Source: Acholeplasmataceae bacterium (GTDB lineage Bacteria; Bacillota_I; Bacilli_A; ML615J-28; CAG-313). Taken from it: 49,797 nt of DNA. Of this stretch, positions 1 to 8,111 are shown piece by piece (position 1 is the first letter of the stretch; each line of letters opens with the position of its first letter). The position numbers were made by a program, and so were the translations under genes. The notes below the pieces were generated by a model, which worked only from the letters and a program-made list of their open reading frames with translations, made no database searches and was not told the DNA's origin. The DNA lies in the NCBI GenBank assembly GCA_012838945.1, contig DUOG01000049.1, positions 1 through 49,797 of the forward strand, read 5' to 3'.

Positions 1-1082
1 TAATTATGGGATGGATCGTTTCAATTCCAGTGTTTTGTGATAGTGGTTTTGTTGTTTTAAATCCAATTAGAAAATCACTAAGAGCACGAACCAAAAAGTC
101 ATCAGTTGCTATGACAATATGTTTATCACTAGGTCTCTATACTTCACACGTTTTTATCCCGCCGACACCTGGGCCGATAGCGGCAGCAGCATCAGTTGGA
201 CTGGCTGATAATATTTTGCTTATTATCGGTGTAGGTGCTTTAGTATCAATATTTTCGTTAATCCCAAGTTATATCTTTGCTATTTATATTGGGAAAAAAG
301 TAAAGACTATTGAAGATGAAGCTGAATTTACTGATGGTGATGAAAACATATTAGATAAGACAAGAGATGCATTTGATTCTCTCAAAAATGAATACGGCAA
401 AATTCCAAATGGTTGGTTATCTTTTGCGCCGATTGTTGTCCCGATTCTTTGTATGGCGATGGGAACCGTGGCTAATTTAACTGGATGGGCATCCGCACCG
501 TTTTGGAACTTTATCGGGGCTCCAATTATTGCTCTATTTATTGGTCTGATTTTCGGAGTTATTTTACTATGTGTTACCGGTAAGTTGAAAGACTTTAATC
601 CAATTACCAATGAGAACTTAAAAATTGTTGGTCCGATACTGTTTATTACTGCTGCCGGCGGTGTTCTTGGACGAGTTATTTCGGTTGCTGGAGTAGTAGA
701 CTTTGTAAAAGAAAATGCGAAGGTCTTAACAACTCTAGGTATCCTTTTCCCATTTGTTATTGCTGCTATCTTGAAGATAGCTCAAGGTTCGTCGACAGTA
801 GCCATCACTACCACTGCCGCAATGATGGGATTATATTTTGAGGAAGCATCAGTGATGAGTGTTTTAGGATTCACCACTCCACTTGCTGCCGCATTAGTGG
901 TAATGGCCATTGGTGCTGGTGCGATGACGGTATCGCATGCCAATGACAGTTATTTCTGGGTGGTGACTAATATCGGCCGGATGACTCCGGCTCAGGGATA
1001 TAAAACCCAAACACTAGGTACTTTAGTTGCGGGTATAGGATCAATTATTGGAATATTAATCTTAAGTTTAATTTTATTATAA
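1..1082 (+). CDS. GntP-family gluconate/glycerate-type permease (5' partial)
   Basis: Integral membrane proton symporter of the GntP family, which imports sugar acids such as gluconate or glycerate. The reading frame is open to the window edge, so the N-terminal part (about 80-100 residues compared with the family's ~440) is missing and the ATG at 6 is internal. Seen: the family segment GWIVSIPVFCDSGFVVLNP, the loop HVFIPPTPGP and many hydrophobic helices ending in ILILSLILL. It lies 27 nt upstream of glycerate kinase, so D-glycerate is a reasonable substrate; that is inference from context, and gluconate or another sugar acid remains possible. Confidence 0.88.
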   Translation, partial: IMGWIVSIPVFCDSGFVVLNPIRKSLRARTKKSSVAMTICLSLGLYTSHVFIPPTPGPIAAAASVGLADNILLIIGVGALVSIFSLIPSYIFAIYIGKKVKTIEDEAEFTDGDENILDKTRDAFDSLKNEYGKIPNGWLSFAPIVVPILCMAMGTVANLTGWASAPFWNFIGAPIIALFIGLIFGVILLCVTGKLKDFNPITNENLKIVGPILFITAAGGVLGRVISVAGVVDFVKENAKVLTTLGILFPFVIAAILKIAQGSSTVAITTTAAMMGLYFEEASVMSVLGFTTPLAAALVVMAIGAGAMTVSHANDSYFWVVTNIGRMTPAQGYKTQTLGTLVAGIGSIIGILILSLILL

Positions 1083-1109
1083 GGATATTTGATAGAAGCA
1101 GGTATATAA

Positions 1110-2237
1110 ATGAAAAAGTTTGTTTTAATACCAGACTCTTTTAAAGGTACTTTATCTAGTACTAAGGTCTGTGATATTATCGAAAAAGGCATTTTAAAAA
1201 AATATAAAAATGCAAACATCATCAAGATACCAGTTGCTGATGGTGGTGAAGGAAGTGTTGATGCTTTCATTCAAGCTGTTGGTGGCGAGATTATCAATGT
1301 TAAGGTAAGTGGACCTTATTTTGATAAAATAGATTCTTTTTATGGGATTATTGATAATGGTGAATGTGCTGTCATTGAGATGGCAGCATGTGCTGGACTC
1401 CCCCTTGTTGAGGACCGCAAAGATCCATCCAAGACGACAACCTTTGGGGTTGGAGAGTTAATTAAGGATGCTTTAAACAGAGGCGTTAAAAAGATTATTA
1501 TTGGTCTTGGTGGTAGTTGTACCAATGATGGTGGAACAGGATGTGCTGCATCATTGGGAGTGGTATTTAGAAATAAAAATGGAGAGAGTTTTATTCCAGT
1601 AGGCGGTAATTTAGCAGCGATAGCTGATATCGATATGACTAAAATTGATCACCGCTTAAAAGATATTGAGATAATCACCATGTGTGATATTGAAAACCCA
1701 CTATATGGTGAAAACGGCGCTGCTTATGTCTATGGTCCTCAAAAAGGTGCATCTCCCCAAATGGTTAACTTTTTAGATCAAAACCTAAGATCACTAGCAG
1801 AAGTGGTCGAAAAAAGGTTAGGATTTAAGGACTGGGATTTTAAAGGAGCAGGAGCCGCTGGAGGCATGGGCTATGGAATGCGTGTTTTCTTAAACTCTAA
1901 GATTCAAATGGGAATTGAAACGGTTCTTGATATTACTGATTTTGATAATATTATTAAAGACGCTGATTACATAATTACCGGAGAAGGAAAGATCGATTAC
2001 CAGTCACTTCGTGGAAAAGTTGTGATTGGAGTAGCCCGACGAGCGAAAAAACAAGACAAAAAAGTTTTCGCTGTTGTTGGTACAATTGGTGAAGGTGCTG
2101 AAGGTGCCTATGAAGAAGGAGTAACTGAAATTATTGAATGTAATTGTGACCATTTACCATTTGAACAAATAAAACCTAGAGCCTCTCAAGATCTAGAAAG
2201 AGCGGTATCAAAACTTATTGAAAGACTGGAAAACTAA
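1110..2237 (+). CDS. glxK: Glycerate kinase, type I (GlxK/GarK family)
   Basis: Cytoplasmic kinase that phosphorylates D-glycerate with ATP, feeding it into lower glycolysis. 375 aa, the full family length (~370-380). It opens with the family signature VLIPDSFKGTLSS, followed by VADGGEGSVDAF, the glycine-rich segment GLGGSCTNDGG near residue 135, GAGAAGGMGYG near 250 and ITGEGKIDYQ near 290. It follows the GntP permease closely, which suggests an uptake-plus-activation pair. A terminator hairpin begins inside its stop codon. Family call is firm; whether the product is 2- or 3-phosphoglycerate cannot be read here. Confidence 0.93.
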   Translation: MKKFVLIPDSFKGTLSSTKVCDIIEKGILKKYKNANIIKIPVADGGEGSVDAFIQAVGGEIINVKVSGPYFDKIDSFYGIIDNGECAVIEMAACAGLPLVEDRKDPSKTTTFGVGELIKDALNRGVKKIIIGLGGSCTNDGGTGCAASLGVVFRNKNGESFIPVGGNLAAIADIDMTKIDHRLKDIEIITMCDIENPLYGENGAAYVYGPQKGASPQMVNFLDQNLRSLAEVVEKRLGFKDWDFKGAGAAGGMGYGMRVFLNSKIQMGIETVLDITDFDNIIKDADYIITGEGKIDYQSLRGKVVIGVARRAKKQDKKVFAVVGTIGEGAEGAYEEGVTEIIECNCDHLPFEQIKPRASQDLERAVSKLIERLEN

Positions 2238-2262
2238 AGGTTCCTATGAGGGAATCTTTTCT
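2236..2262 (+). terminator. Intrinsic terminator after glycerate kinase
   Basis: AAAGGTTCC pairs with GGAATCTTT (one G-T wobble) around a 6-nt loop, followed by a T-rich run. It ends the permease-kinase unit; the next gene has its own promoter. Confidence 0.6.
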
Positions 2263-2286
2263 TATTTCGGTAGTATTGCTGTTTGG

Positions 2287-2315
2287 TTGCTTTTTAATCC
2301 TATTGTCGCTATAAT
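2287..2315 (+). promoter_or_regulatory. SigA-type promoter for the GHL10 gene
   Basis: TTGCTT at 2287-2292, a 17-nt spacer and a perfect TATAAT at 2310-2315, placed between the terminator and the GHL10 ribosome site. Confidence 0.65.
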
Positions 2316-2367
2316 TAACTTATATGAAAAGGGTAGAGAAATAACTAACAGAGAAGGAGTTGCATTT

Positions 2368-3801
2368 ATGAGTTTATTTACTAAAGAAGAACTTACACGG
2401 TTTAAGACTTATAGGTCACGAGGAATTGAAATGAGAGGTATTTGGCATATGCCAAAAGCATTAATACCTCGTTTTGGCTTTGATGGGAATAGATATGATG
2501 AAAATACCTTAAAAGGTATACAAGCGGCATTAGATGACGTCAGAGGACTTGGTTTTAATACCATTTTAATTGAAACTACAGTTAACGCTTATACCATCTA
2601 TCCATCTAAAGTTGGTACTATTCATCCCGATTATAAAGATCACTACTATGGGCCTGAATATGGAAATGATTATTTGAAGTGTTTTATCGGTGAGGCCCAT
2701 AAGCGAGGATTGGATGTCCATGCCTGGACAACAACGATGCGGGCTGGAAGTAATTATAAGTCTACTGTTAATGAAAGTTTACCACAAGCGATTAAATTGG
2801 AATGGTTAGCAAGGGGATATCACAATGAATATGGACTTTCAGGAAAATATGGCGAATTGATGTGGCTTGACCCAAGCAATGAAGAAGTTGTTGATTATAT
2901 CCTTCGTTTATATGAAGAATTATTAAATAATTATGATTTTGATGGTATTGAACTTGATGCCATTCGTTATCCAGTTTCTAACATAATGAGCGTAAGCAAA
3001 GTTGAAGATATAAGTGACTTTGGTTATACCGAAAATGCCCTAAAAGGATTTAAAGAACAATATCAATTTGATGGTGATTTGAAGAAAGAAATTATCGATA
3101 ATATTGATCTTAAAAAGAAATGGATATCCTATAGAACGGAATTGATAAATCAAATAGTTGAAAAGCTATATTCATTAGTACGTGCATTAAAGCCGAATTT
3201 ACCATTTTCAGCAGCAGTCTTTAATAATCCTGAATCTAGTATTACTACTGTTTGTCAAGACTGGGCTGATTGGTGTCAGAAAGAATGGTTTGATTTTATC
3301 TCACCAATGGCCTATTCAACCGATCATTCAATAGTCCAAAAGTCATATGATGTTACAGAAACACTTGTTGACGGTAAAGCCTTTAATCTTCAAGGATTGG
3401 GATCAATTATCTTTAGTGGAACATATGAAACTCATTTTGAACAAATGGAATTAATAAATAATGCAGGTGGTTTGGGTTCAATTTTATTTTCTACTAGACA
3501 ATTATTAAAAGATGATAAGACAATGGCAATGCTAGAGATAATCCATCAATATGACCAGGCTATTAGTCCTTTAAAAACTAAAGATGAGATTACTGAAGAA
3601 GTTTCAAATAAAATAAAAAACTATGCACCAAAATTTGCATTAGATAGCAAATTAGATGTCAACATAAGTAACTTGAAGCAATTAAGAGATACAACATTTA
3701 AAAATGATAAGTATATAGCTCAGGTTATTGATGCTTTGATTAAAACATTAAATATTAAAGACTATCGCGAAAACCTAATTAAAAATAAGAAGGAGTGTTA
3801 A
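2368..3801 (+). CDS. Family 10-like glycosyl hydrolase (GHL10/DUF187), apparently cytoplasmic
   Basis: 477 aa predicted TIM-barrel glycoside hydrolase. The start at 2368 follows GAGAAGGAG at proper spacing; an upstream in-frame ATG at 2218 would overlap glycerate kinase and lies before the promoter. Seen in order: RGIWHMP near residue 24, GFNTILIETTVNAYTIYPS, the region from HKRGLDVHAWTTTMR, MWLDPSNEEVVDYI, then FDGIELDAIRYP with the acidic pair typical of GHL10 barrels, and FDFISPMAYSTD. Most relatives are secreted or lipoproteins; here there is no signal peptide or lipobox, so it may act on an imported or intracellular glycan. The last ~90 residues are charged and helical with no recognised domain. 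The OsmC gene starts 2 nt after its stop. Confidence 0.8.
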   Translation: MSLFTKEELTRFKTYRSRGIEMRGIWHMPKALIPRFGFDGNRYDENTLKGIQAALDDVRGLGFNTILIETTVNAYTIYPSKVGTIHPDYKDHYYGPEYGNDYLKCFIGEAHKRGLDVHAWTTTMRAGSNYKSTVNESLPQAIKLEWLARGYHNEYGLSGKYGELMWLDPSNEEVVDYILRLYEELLNNYDFDGIELDAIRYPVSNIMSVSKVEDISDFGYTENALKGFKEQYQFDGDLKKEIIDNIDLKKKWISYRTELINQIVEKLYSLVRALKPNLPFSAAVFNNPESSITTVCQDWADWCQKEWFDFISPMAYSTDHSIVQKSYDVTETLVDGKAFNLQGLGSIIFSGTYETHFEQMELINNAGGLGSILFSTRQLLKDDKTMAMLEIIHQYDQAISPLKTKDEITEEVSNKIKNYAPKFALDSKLDVNISNLKQLRDTTFKNDKYIAQVIDALIKTLNIKDYRENLIKNKKEC

Positions 3802-3802
3802 G

Positions 3803-4195
3803 ATGGCTGTTGATAATGTTCAATTAACCTTTAATAGTGAATTTGAAGGAAAAATGCAATCACCAACGGGAGAACTTATGATTGGTAATGTTGAAAATGG
3901 GTTCAGGCCATACCATTTATTGTTTGGAGCCCTTGGATCATGTTTTTATGCAACATTTATCACAATTGTTAAAAAGAAGAGATTGTCCTTTGATGGTGCT
4001 GATATTGAGATAAGCGGTATCAAAAGAGAGGAAGTTCCTCCAACACTTGAATACGCTAAAATAAAATTCACAATAAAAAATCCAAGCAATGAAGCGCAAT
4101 TTAGAAAAAGCGCAGAACTTGCGGCAAAACACTGTTCAATCCACGAGACGATAAGTAAAGTTGCACGCATAGAATTAGAACTCATTTTTGAATAA
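3803..4195 (+). CDS. OsmC/Ohr family thiol peroxidase-like protein
   Basis: 130-aa OsmC-family protein; members reduce organic hydroperoxides through two reactive cysteines or have related thiol roles. Both are present: one in GALGSCFYATF near residue 48 and one in AAKHCSIHETI near residue 112. Length fits the short YhfA/OsmC subgroup. It lies 2 nt after the GHL10 gene behind AGAAGGAG, so the two are co-transcribed although the functional link is unclear. A strong terminator follows. Substrate cannot be told from sequence. Confidence 0.87.
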   Translation: MAVDNVQLTFNSEFEGKMQSPTGELMIGNVENGFRPYHLLFGALGSCFYATFITIVKKKRLSFDGADIEISGIKREEVPPTLEYAKIKFTIKNPSNEAQFRKSAELAAKHCSIHETISKVARIELELIFE

Positions 4196-4200
4196 TTATA

Positions 4201-4237
4201 AAAGCAGTTATACCGAGATGTGTAACTGCTTTTCTTT
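4201..4237 (+). terminator. Intrinsic terminator after osmC-like gene
   Basis: Perfect 10-bp stem AAAGCAGTTA/TAACTGCTTT with a 12-nt loop, then TCTTT. Confidence 0.8.
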
Positions 4238-4257
4238 ATAACTATGTATGGTAATAA

Positions 4258-4286
4258 TTGACTAATTCATCATTTGTATATATAAT
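4258..4286 (+). promoter_or_regulatory. SigA-type promoter of the leucine dehydrogenase-like gene
   Basis: TTGACT at 4258-4263, 17-nt spacer, TATAAT at 4281-4286, just ahead of the ribosome site. Confidence 0.75.
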
Positions 4287-4310
4287 GAATGATGAAAGGA
4301 GCAGTTGCAT

Positions 4311-5390
4311 ATGAAAATCTTTGAATTAATGAAAAAGTATGGTCACGAACAGCTAATTTATTTTTATGATAAAGAAACCGGTTTAAAAGGGATAACCGCC
4401 ATCCATAATACCAACCTAGGTCCTGCACTTGGCGGAACAAGACTTTATAACTACGAAACTGAAGAAGAGGCCTTATTTGATGTGCTCCGCTTATCTCAAG
4501 CGATGACATATAAAGCTGCTGCCGCTGATCTTAACTGTGGTGGAGGTAAATCAGTTTTATTAGGAGATCCAAGCAAAGTCAAGAGTGAAGCATATTTTAG
4601 AGCCTATGGTCGCTATATTAATGTTCTAAATGGGCGTTTCTATACTGGAGAAGATATGAACATCAATGAAAAAGATGTGGAATATATGGGTATGGAAACT
4701 AACTTTGTCAATGGCCGGGCTAGTATGTCTGGTAATCCTGCTCCAATGACTGCCTATGGGGTATATTGGGGAATCAAAGCATGTGCTAAAGAGAAATGGG
4801 GAGATGATAGTTTGACTGGTAAAACTATCGCATTGCAAGGATTAGGGGCAGTAGGCTATAGTCTTGGAGAATATTTAATAAGCGAAGGTGCTAAACTTAT
4901 TGTAACTGATATTGATCGAGAAAAGGTGAGTCGAGCTGTTAAAGAGTGGAACGCAGAAACAGTACACCCTGACGATATTTATCAGGTAGAGTGTGATATA
5001 TTCTCCCCAAATGCTGGGGGAGCCATCCTAAATGATGAAACTATTCCTAAACTTAAATGTGAGATTATTGCGGGGGCGGCCAATAATGTTTTACTCGATG
5101 ATGAAGTTCACGGTAATATGTTAAAAACCTTAGGAATTTTATATGCGCCTGACTTTGTAATAAATGCAGGTGGAGTCATAAATGTTTACCAAGAATTTTA
5201 TCCGCCATACAATCAAGAGCGAGCCATGCAAATTGTAAAAGAAATATATGAAAGACTTTTACGTGTTTTTGCTTATGCGAAAGCACACAATGTTAATACC
5301 CAGATTGCTGCCATCAAATTGGCAGAAGAACGCATTGATTTAATCAGTAGAATTAGACGCAATTATATTCCTAATAGTAAACACCTGTAA
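4311..5390 (+). CDS. Leu/Val/Phe/Glu dehydrogenase family enzyme (leucine dehydrogenase-like)
   Basis: NAD-dependent oxidative deaminase of branched-chain amino acids, giving the 2-oxo acid and ammonia. 359 aa, matching leucine dehydrogenases (~364). Start at ATG 4311, nine bases after AAAGGAG; a TTG at 4305 is too close. Seen: GPALGGTRLYNY, the lysine in YKAAAADLNCGGGKSVLLGDP, GEDMNINEKDV, and the Rossmann segment LQGLGAVGYSLGEYLISEGA with VTDID. Monocistronic, with its own promoter and terminator. In spore formers such enzymes supply branched-chain acyl precursors or act in amino-acid catabolism; valine versus leucine preference cannot be assigned. Confidence 0.9.
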   Translation: MKIFELMKKYGHEQLIYFYDKETGLKGITAIHNTNLGPALGGTRLYNYETEEEALFDVLRLSQAMTYKAAAADLNCGGGKSVLLGDPSKVKSEAYFRAYGRYINVLNGRFYTGEDMNINEKDVEYMGMETNFVNGRASMSGNPAPMTAYGVYWGIKACAKEKWGDDSLTGKTIALQGLGAVGYSLGEYLISEGAKLIVTDIDREKVSRAVKEWNAETVHPDDIYQVECDIFSPNAGGAILNDETIPKLKCEIIAGAANNVLLDDEVHGNMLKTLGILYAPDFVINAGGVINVYQEFYPPYNQERAMQIVKEIYERLLRVFAYAKAHNVNTQIAAIKLAEERIDLISRIRRNYIPNSKHL

Positions 5391-5400
5391 TAAGAATAAA

Positions 5401-5427
5401 AGAATCACTTGCGGGTGATTCTTTTTG
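5401..5427 (+). terminator. Terminator between convergent genes
   Basis: AGAATCAC/GTGATTCT 8-bp stem with 6-nt loop followed by TTTTT. It serves the plus-strand dehydrogenase and could also act for the convergent SDR gene, which ends at 5441. Confidence 0.8.
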
Positions 5428-5440
5428 ATAAAGATTATAA

Positions 5441-6205
5441 TTACATTGCGGTATATCCTCCGTCAACTGTAATGATAGCACCAGTAACATAAGATGCAAG
5501 ATCGGAAGCTAACCATAAACTTACATTTGCAATTTCTTCAGCTTCAGCAAACCGACCTACAGTGCTGAGCTTTTTAGCATAGGTAACTGGATCCAAATTA
5601 AACTCTTTAAGAGCAGTTCTTAACATAGGAGTATCTACCGCCCCAGGAGCAATAGCATTGACTCTAATATTATACTTAGAATATTCAAGTGAACCATATT
5701 TAGTTAGACCAATGACCCCATGTTTTGCAGCAACATAAATTGGATTAGAAGGTTGCGGACGAATACCACTAACAGATGAGATATTTATAATTGATCCACC
5801 TTCATTTTGCTTAAGTAATTGCTTTATTTCGTGTTTCATGCAAAGGGCTACCCCTTTTAAATCAACCCCAATCAATTCTTCAAATTCTTTTTCATCCATT
5901 TCATGAATTGGTTTGGCATCGGGTTTTCGTGCTGCATTGTTAATAGCGATATCCAATCGTCCATATTTTTCTACAGTTTTTCTAACCATCGCCTCGATAT
6001 CTTTTTCTTTGGAAATATCAGCATAAACAAACAGAGCATCGCCACCACTTTCATTGATCTTGTCTGCTTGTAATTGACCTAGCTCAGTGTTAAAGTCAAC
6101 GACAACAACTTTTGCTCCTGCTCTTGCGAAGACTTCAGCGGTGGATGCTCCCATCCCCATTGCAGCACCTGTAATAATTGCTACTTTATCTTTGATTGAT
6201 TTAAT
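5441..6205 (-). CDS. Short-chain dehydrogenase/reductase with an apparent ATT start codon
   Basis: Classical NAD(P)H-dependent SDR oxidoreductase, ~254 aa. The ATG at 6160 would cut away the cofactor loop TGAAMGMG, which is encoded just upstream in frame as IIKSIKDKVAIITGAA. Between the upstream in-frame stop and that segment there is no ATG, GTG or TTG; the ATT at 6205-6203 sits at normal distance after a near-perfect ribosome site AAAGGTGGTG, so ATT is taken as the start. Other motifs: NNAA near residue 97, ISSVSG, the catalytic YVAAK, and PGAVDTPM. D in VVVDFN at the end of strand beta-2 suggests NAD preference. Substrate unknown; relatives include 3-oxoacyl-ACP and sugar or steroid dehydrogenases. 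Confidence 0.88.
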   Translation of the reverse strand: MKSIKDKVAIITGAAMGMGASTAEVFARAGAKVVVVDFNTELGQLQADKINESGGDALFVYADISKEKDIEAMVRKTVEKYGRLDIAINNAARKPDAKPIHEMDEKEFEELIGVDLKGVALCMKHEIKQLLKQNEGGSIINISSVSGIRPQPSNPIYVAAKHGVIGLTKYGSLEYSKYNIRVNAIAPGAVDTPMLRTALKEFNLDPVTYAKKLSTVGRFAEAEEIANVSLWLASDLASYVTGAIITVDGGYTAM

Positions 6206-6330
6206 AATTTCACCACCTTTGATTAGTTTTTTAAAAATATTAATTATATAGTTTCCATATTCTTATTTATTATAACAATTATCTATCTAATCATTTTTCA
6301 ACTTAAAACTGAAAATGTATTTAATATTGT

Positions 6331-6358
6331 TTGACAAAAAGCACCAAAAGTGTATTAT
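6331..6358 (+). promoter_or_regulatory. Upstream promoter P1 of the fakB-like/acc operon
   Basis: Perfect TTGACA at 6331-6336, 16-nt spacer, TATTAT at 6353-6358. A palindrome lies just downstream of the expected start site. Confidence 0.7.
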
Positions 6359-6368
6359 ATTAATATAG

Positions 6369-6382
6369 GGTTACTGATAACC
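6369..6382 (+). promoter_or_regulatory. Palindrome near +1 of P1 (candidate operator)
   Basis: GGTTACTGATAACC: perfect 5-bp arms GGTTA/TAACC around CTGA, beginning about 10 nt after the P1 -10 box. A position where a dimeric repressor would block transcription. The binding protein is unknown. Confidence 0.45.
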
Positions 6383-6421
6383 AAAAATAATCATAAAAAT
6401 TACGTTTTATATTTATTTCCC

Positions 6422-6450
6422 TTGCATTTTATTTAATACTGTGATAATAT
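6422..6450 (+). promoter_or_regulatory. Downstream promoter P2 of the fakB-like/acc operon
   Basis: TTGCAT at 6422-6427, 17-nt spacer, TAATAT at 6445-6450. The expected start falls at the edge of the 6456-6474 palindrome. Confidence 0.55.
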
Positions 6451-6455
6451 TTAGC

Positions 6456-6474
6456 ATGTCAAATATTTTGATAT
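6456..6474 (+). promoter_or_regulatory. Palindromic operator candidate at +1 of P2
   Basis: Core TCAAATATTTTGA with perfect 5-bp arms, extended to 8-bp arms with one mismatch (ATGTCAAA/TTTGATAT). It lies directly after the P2 -10 box and about 30 nt before the first gene. The MarR-family protein encoded in this operon is the obvious candidate binder; that is inference. Confidence 0.5.
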
Positions 6475-6501
6475 ACAAAGTATTTAAGGAGGAAAATAAA
6501 A

Positions 6502-7359
6502 ATGCAAGAAAAAATAGCGGTTATCGTATGTGGTAACTCAGGAATTGATTATATCAAACACGGTAAAAAAATAGATGTATTTCGTTCAATGCTTTATGTA
6601 GACGAGGATGAGTATGAAGATTATGTAGATATTGAAGCTGATGCCTTTTACCAAAGATTATTAGATAATCCCAATACTAATGTAAAAACATCTCAAACAT
6701 CAACCGGAAAAATGGGAACAGTATATAAGCAATTAGAATCTGAAGGTTATACTGATGTAATAGTTATTACCATTTCATCATTTTTAAGCGGCACTTATCA
6801 AAACGCTTTATTAGCTGCCGATACGGTTAAAAAGTTAAAAGTGCATGTATTTGATTCAAAATCAGTTTCTTATCCAGAAGCTAGAATGGCTCTTGATGCA
6901 TTTAAGATGGCCGAGGAAAAGAAAAGTGTGGCTGATATCTTAAGTCATTTAGAGTATATTAGAGATAATTCGCGTATTTACTTTAGTGTAGGTACCCTCA
7001 AGTATTTAGTCAAGAATGGCCGTTTAAGTGGTGCTGCTGGTTTTATTGGTAATTTACTTAAAATAAAACCGACACTTTGGATATCACCAGAGGGTAAGGT
7101 AGAAGTAATTGAAAAAATTCGCACGTCTTCAAAAGCGATGAATAAACTAAAACAACGTTATTTTGAAGAGACAAAAGATATTAAAATTGAACCATTTATT
7201 ATTTACACTATCAATTATGAAGAGGCTGTAGAAATTGCTAATGAAATAAAGCAACAATATCCTTATATTAATGAAGTACCAATCTATCCGTTAACTCCAG
7301 TAGTTGGTGCTCATGCTGGACCAGGAGCAATAGGACTAGGATACATTAAAATAAAGTAG
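6502..7359 (+). CDS. DegV-family fatty-acid-binding protein (FakB-like)
   Basis: 285-aa DegV protein. DegV proteins bind a fatty acid and, as FakB, present it to the kinase FakA so that exogenous fatty acids enter phospholipid synthesis as acyl-phosphate. Seen: the ligand-contacting TSQTSTG near residue 66, ITISSFLSGTYQNA near residue 93, the helix segment KYLVKNGRLSGA near 170, and the C-terminal HAGPGAIGLGY. Start at 6502 follows AAGGAGG. It is the first gene of an operon with a MarR regulator, ACP and two acetyl-CoA carboxylase subunits, which supports a fatty-acid role. No fakA is in the window. Confidence 0.88.
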   Translation: MQEKIAVIVCGNSGIDYIKHGKKIDVFRSMLYVDEDEYEDYVDIEADAFYQRLLDNPNTNVKTSQTSTGKMGTVYKQLESEGYTDVIVITISSFLSGTYQNALLAADTVKKLKVHVFDSKSVSYPEARMALDAFKMAEEKKSVADILSHLEYIRDNSRIYFSVGTLKYLVKNGRLSGAAGFIGNLLKIKPTLWISPEGKVEVIEKIRTSSKAMNKLKQRYFEETKDIKIEPFIIYTINYEEAVEIANEIKQQYPYINEVPIYPLTPVVGAHAGPGAIGLGYIKIK

Positions 7360-7370
7360 GAGGTGACATA

Positions 7371-7808
7371 ATGAGCAAATCAAAGACTCTCATCAATGAA
7401 TTATTGGTTGATGTCTTTAATAACATTTTAAGCATTGAAGAAGAAGTTTTACGGTCTCGAGGTATTAAACTTTCAATGAAGGAAGTTCATATTTTAGAAG
7501 CTGTTAGGAGCGCCAAGGAACCAACAATGAGTAATATAGCAAGCAAATTGAGAATCACTACGGGAACTCTTACAACTGCTATTGATCGATTGGTCGCTAA
7601 AAAGTTTGTTGAAAGATACCAAGAAGAATCGGACCGTCGAAAAGTATTGATAAGACTAACTGATAGTGCTCATGAGGTCTTAAAAGAACATGATCTTTTT
7701 CATAATGAAATGATCGATGAGATTTTTGAAGATTTGAATATAGATGAAGATGAAGTTCTTCTAAAATCATTAGAAAATATCTCAGATTACTTTAAAAGTA
7801 AATATTAA
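7371..7808 (+). CDS. MarR-family regulator (FabT-like by position)
   Basis: 145-aa winged-helix dimeric regulator. Seen: a helical N-terminus, the HTH from PTMSNIASKLRITTGTLTTAIDRLVAKKFVER (about residues 45-76) and the beta-wing RYQEESDRRKVLIRLT with the conserved D-x-R-[RK] motif. It follows the DegV gene by 11 nt (AGGAGGTG ribosome site) and precedes acpP by 18 nt. In streptococci and enterococci the MarR protein FabT sits at the head of fatty-acid genes and represses them with acyl-ACP as co-repressor; the same role here is inferred from position only. Confidence 0.85.
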   Translation: MSKSKTLINELLVDVFNNILSIEEEVLRSRGIKLSMKEVHILEAVRSAKEPTMSNIASKLRITTGTLTTAIDRLVAKKFVERYQEESDRRKVLIRLTDSAHEVLKEHDLFHNEMIDEIFEDLNIDEDEVLLKSLENISDYFKSKY

Positions 7809-7826
7809 CCGAGGAGGAATATAAAG

Positions 7827-8054
7827 ATGATTTATAAAAAAGTTGTAAATATAATTGTTAAAGAATTAAACGTCCCTGAAAATAAGATTACCTTAGAAAC
7901 AGATTTACAGGCTGATTTAGGCGCTGACTCTTTAGATGCCGTTGAATTAATTATGACACTAGAAGATGAGTTTGAATTATCCATTTCTGATGAACAAGCT
8001 CAAAACTTTAGAAAAGTTAAAGATATTGTTGATTATATAGAAAAACATATTTAA
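7827..8054 (+). CDS. acpP: Acyl carrier protein
   Basis: 75-aa acyl carrier protein. It has the phosphopantetheine attachment serine in LGADSLDAVELIM (Ser near residue 36) and the acidic four-helix pattern ending in VKDIVDYIEKHI. It carries growing acyl chains in type II fatty-acid synthesis. Start follows GAGGAGG. Located between the MarR regulator and accD; a bacterium may have more than one ACP, so this may be dedicated to exogenous acyl handling or be the main one. Confidence 0.94.
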   Translation: MIYKKVVNIIVKELNVPENKITLETDLQADLGADSLDAVELIMTLEDEFELSISDEQAQNFRKVKDIVDYIEKHI

Positions 8055-8111
8055 AGAAAAATACCACCACCTTTGATACAGAATTAGAAAATATGGTAAG
8101 GGTTGATTATT

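Noticed and set aside
284-1270. Minus-strand ORFs over the GntP and glycerate kinase genes
   Set aside because: Shadow frames with no ribosome site or family motif, opposite well-recognised genes.
2218-2367. Extended N-terminus of the GHL10 protein from ATG 2218
   Set aside because: It overlaps glycerate kinase, lies before the terminator and promoter, and the GAGAAGGAG site points to 2368.
5441-6160. SDR gene starting at ATG 6160
   Set aside because: It would remove the TGxxxGxG cofactor loop that is encoded in frame just upstream, behind a good ribosome site.
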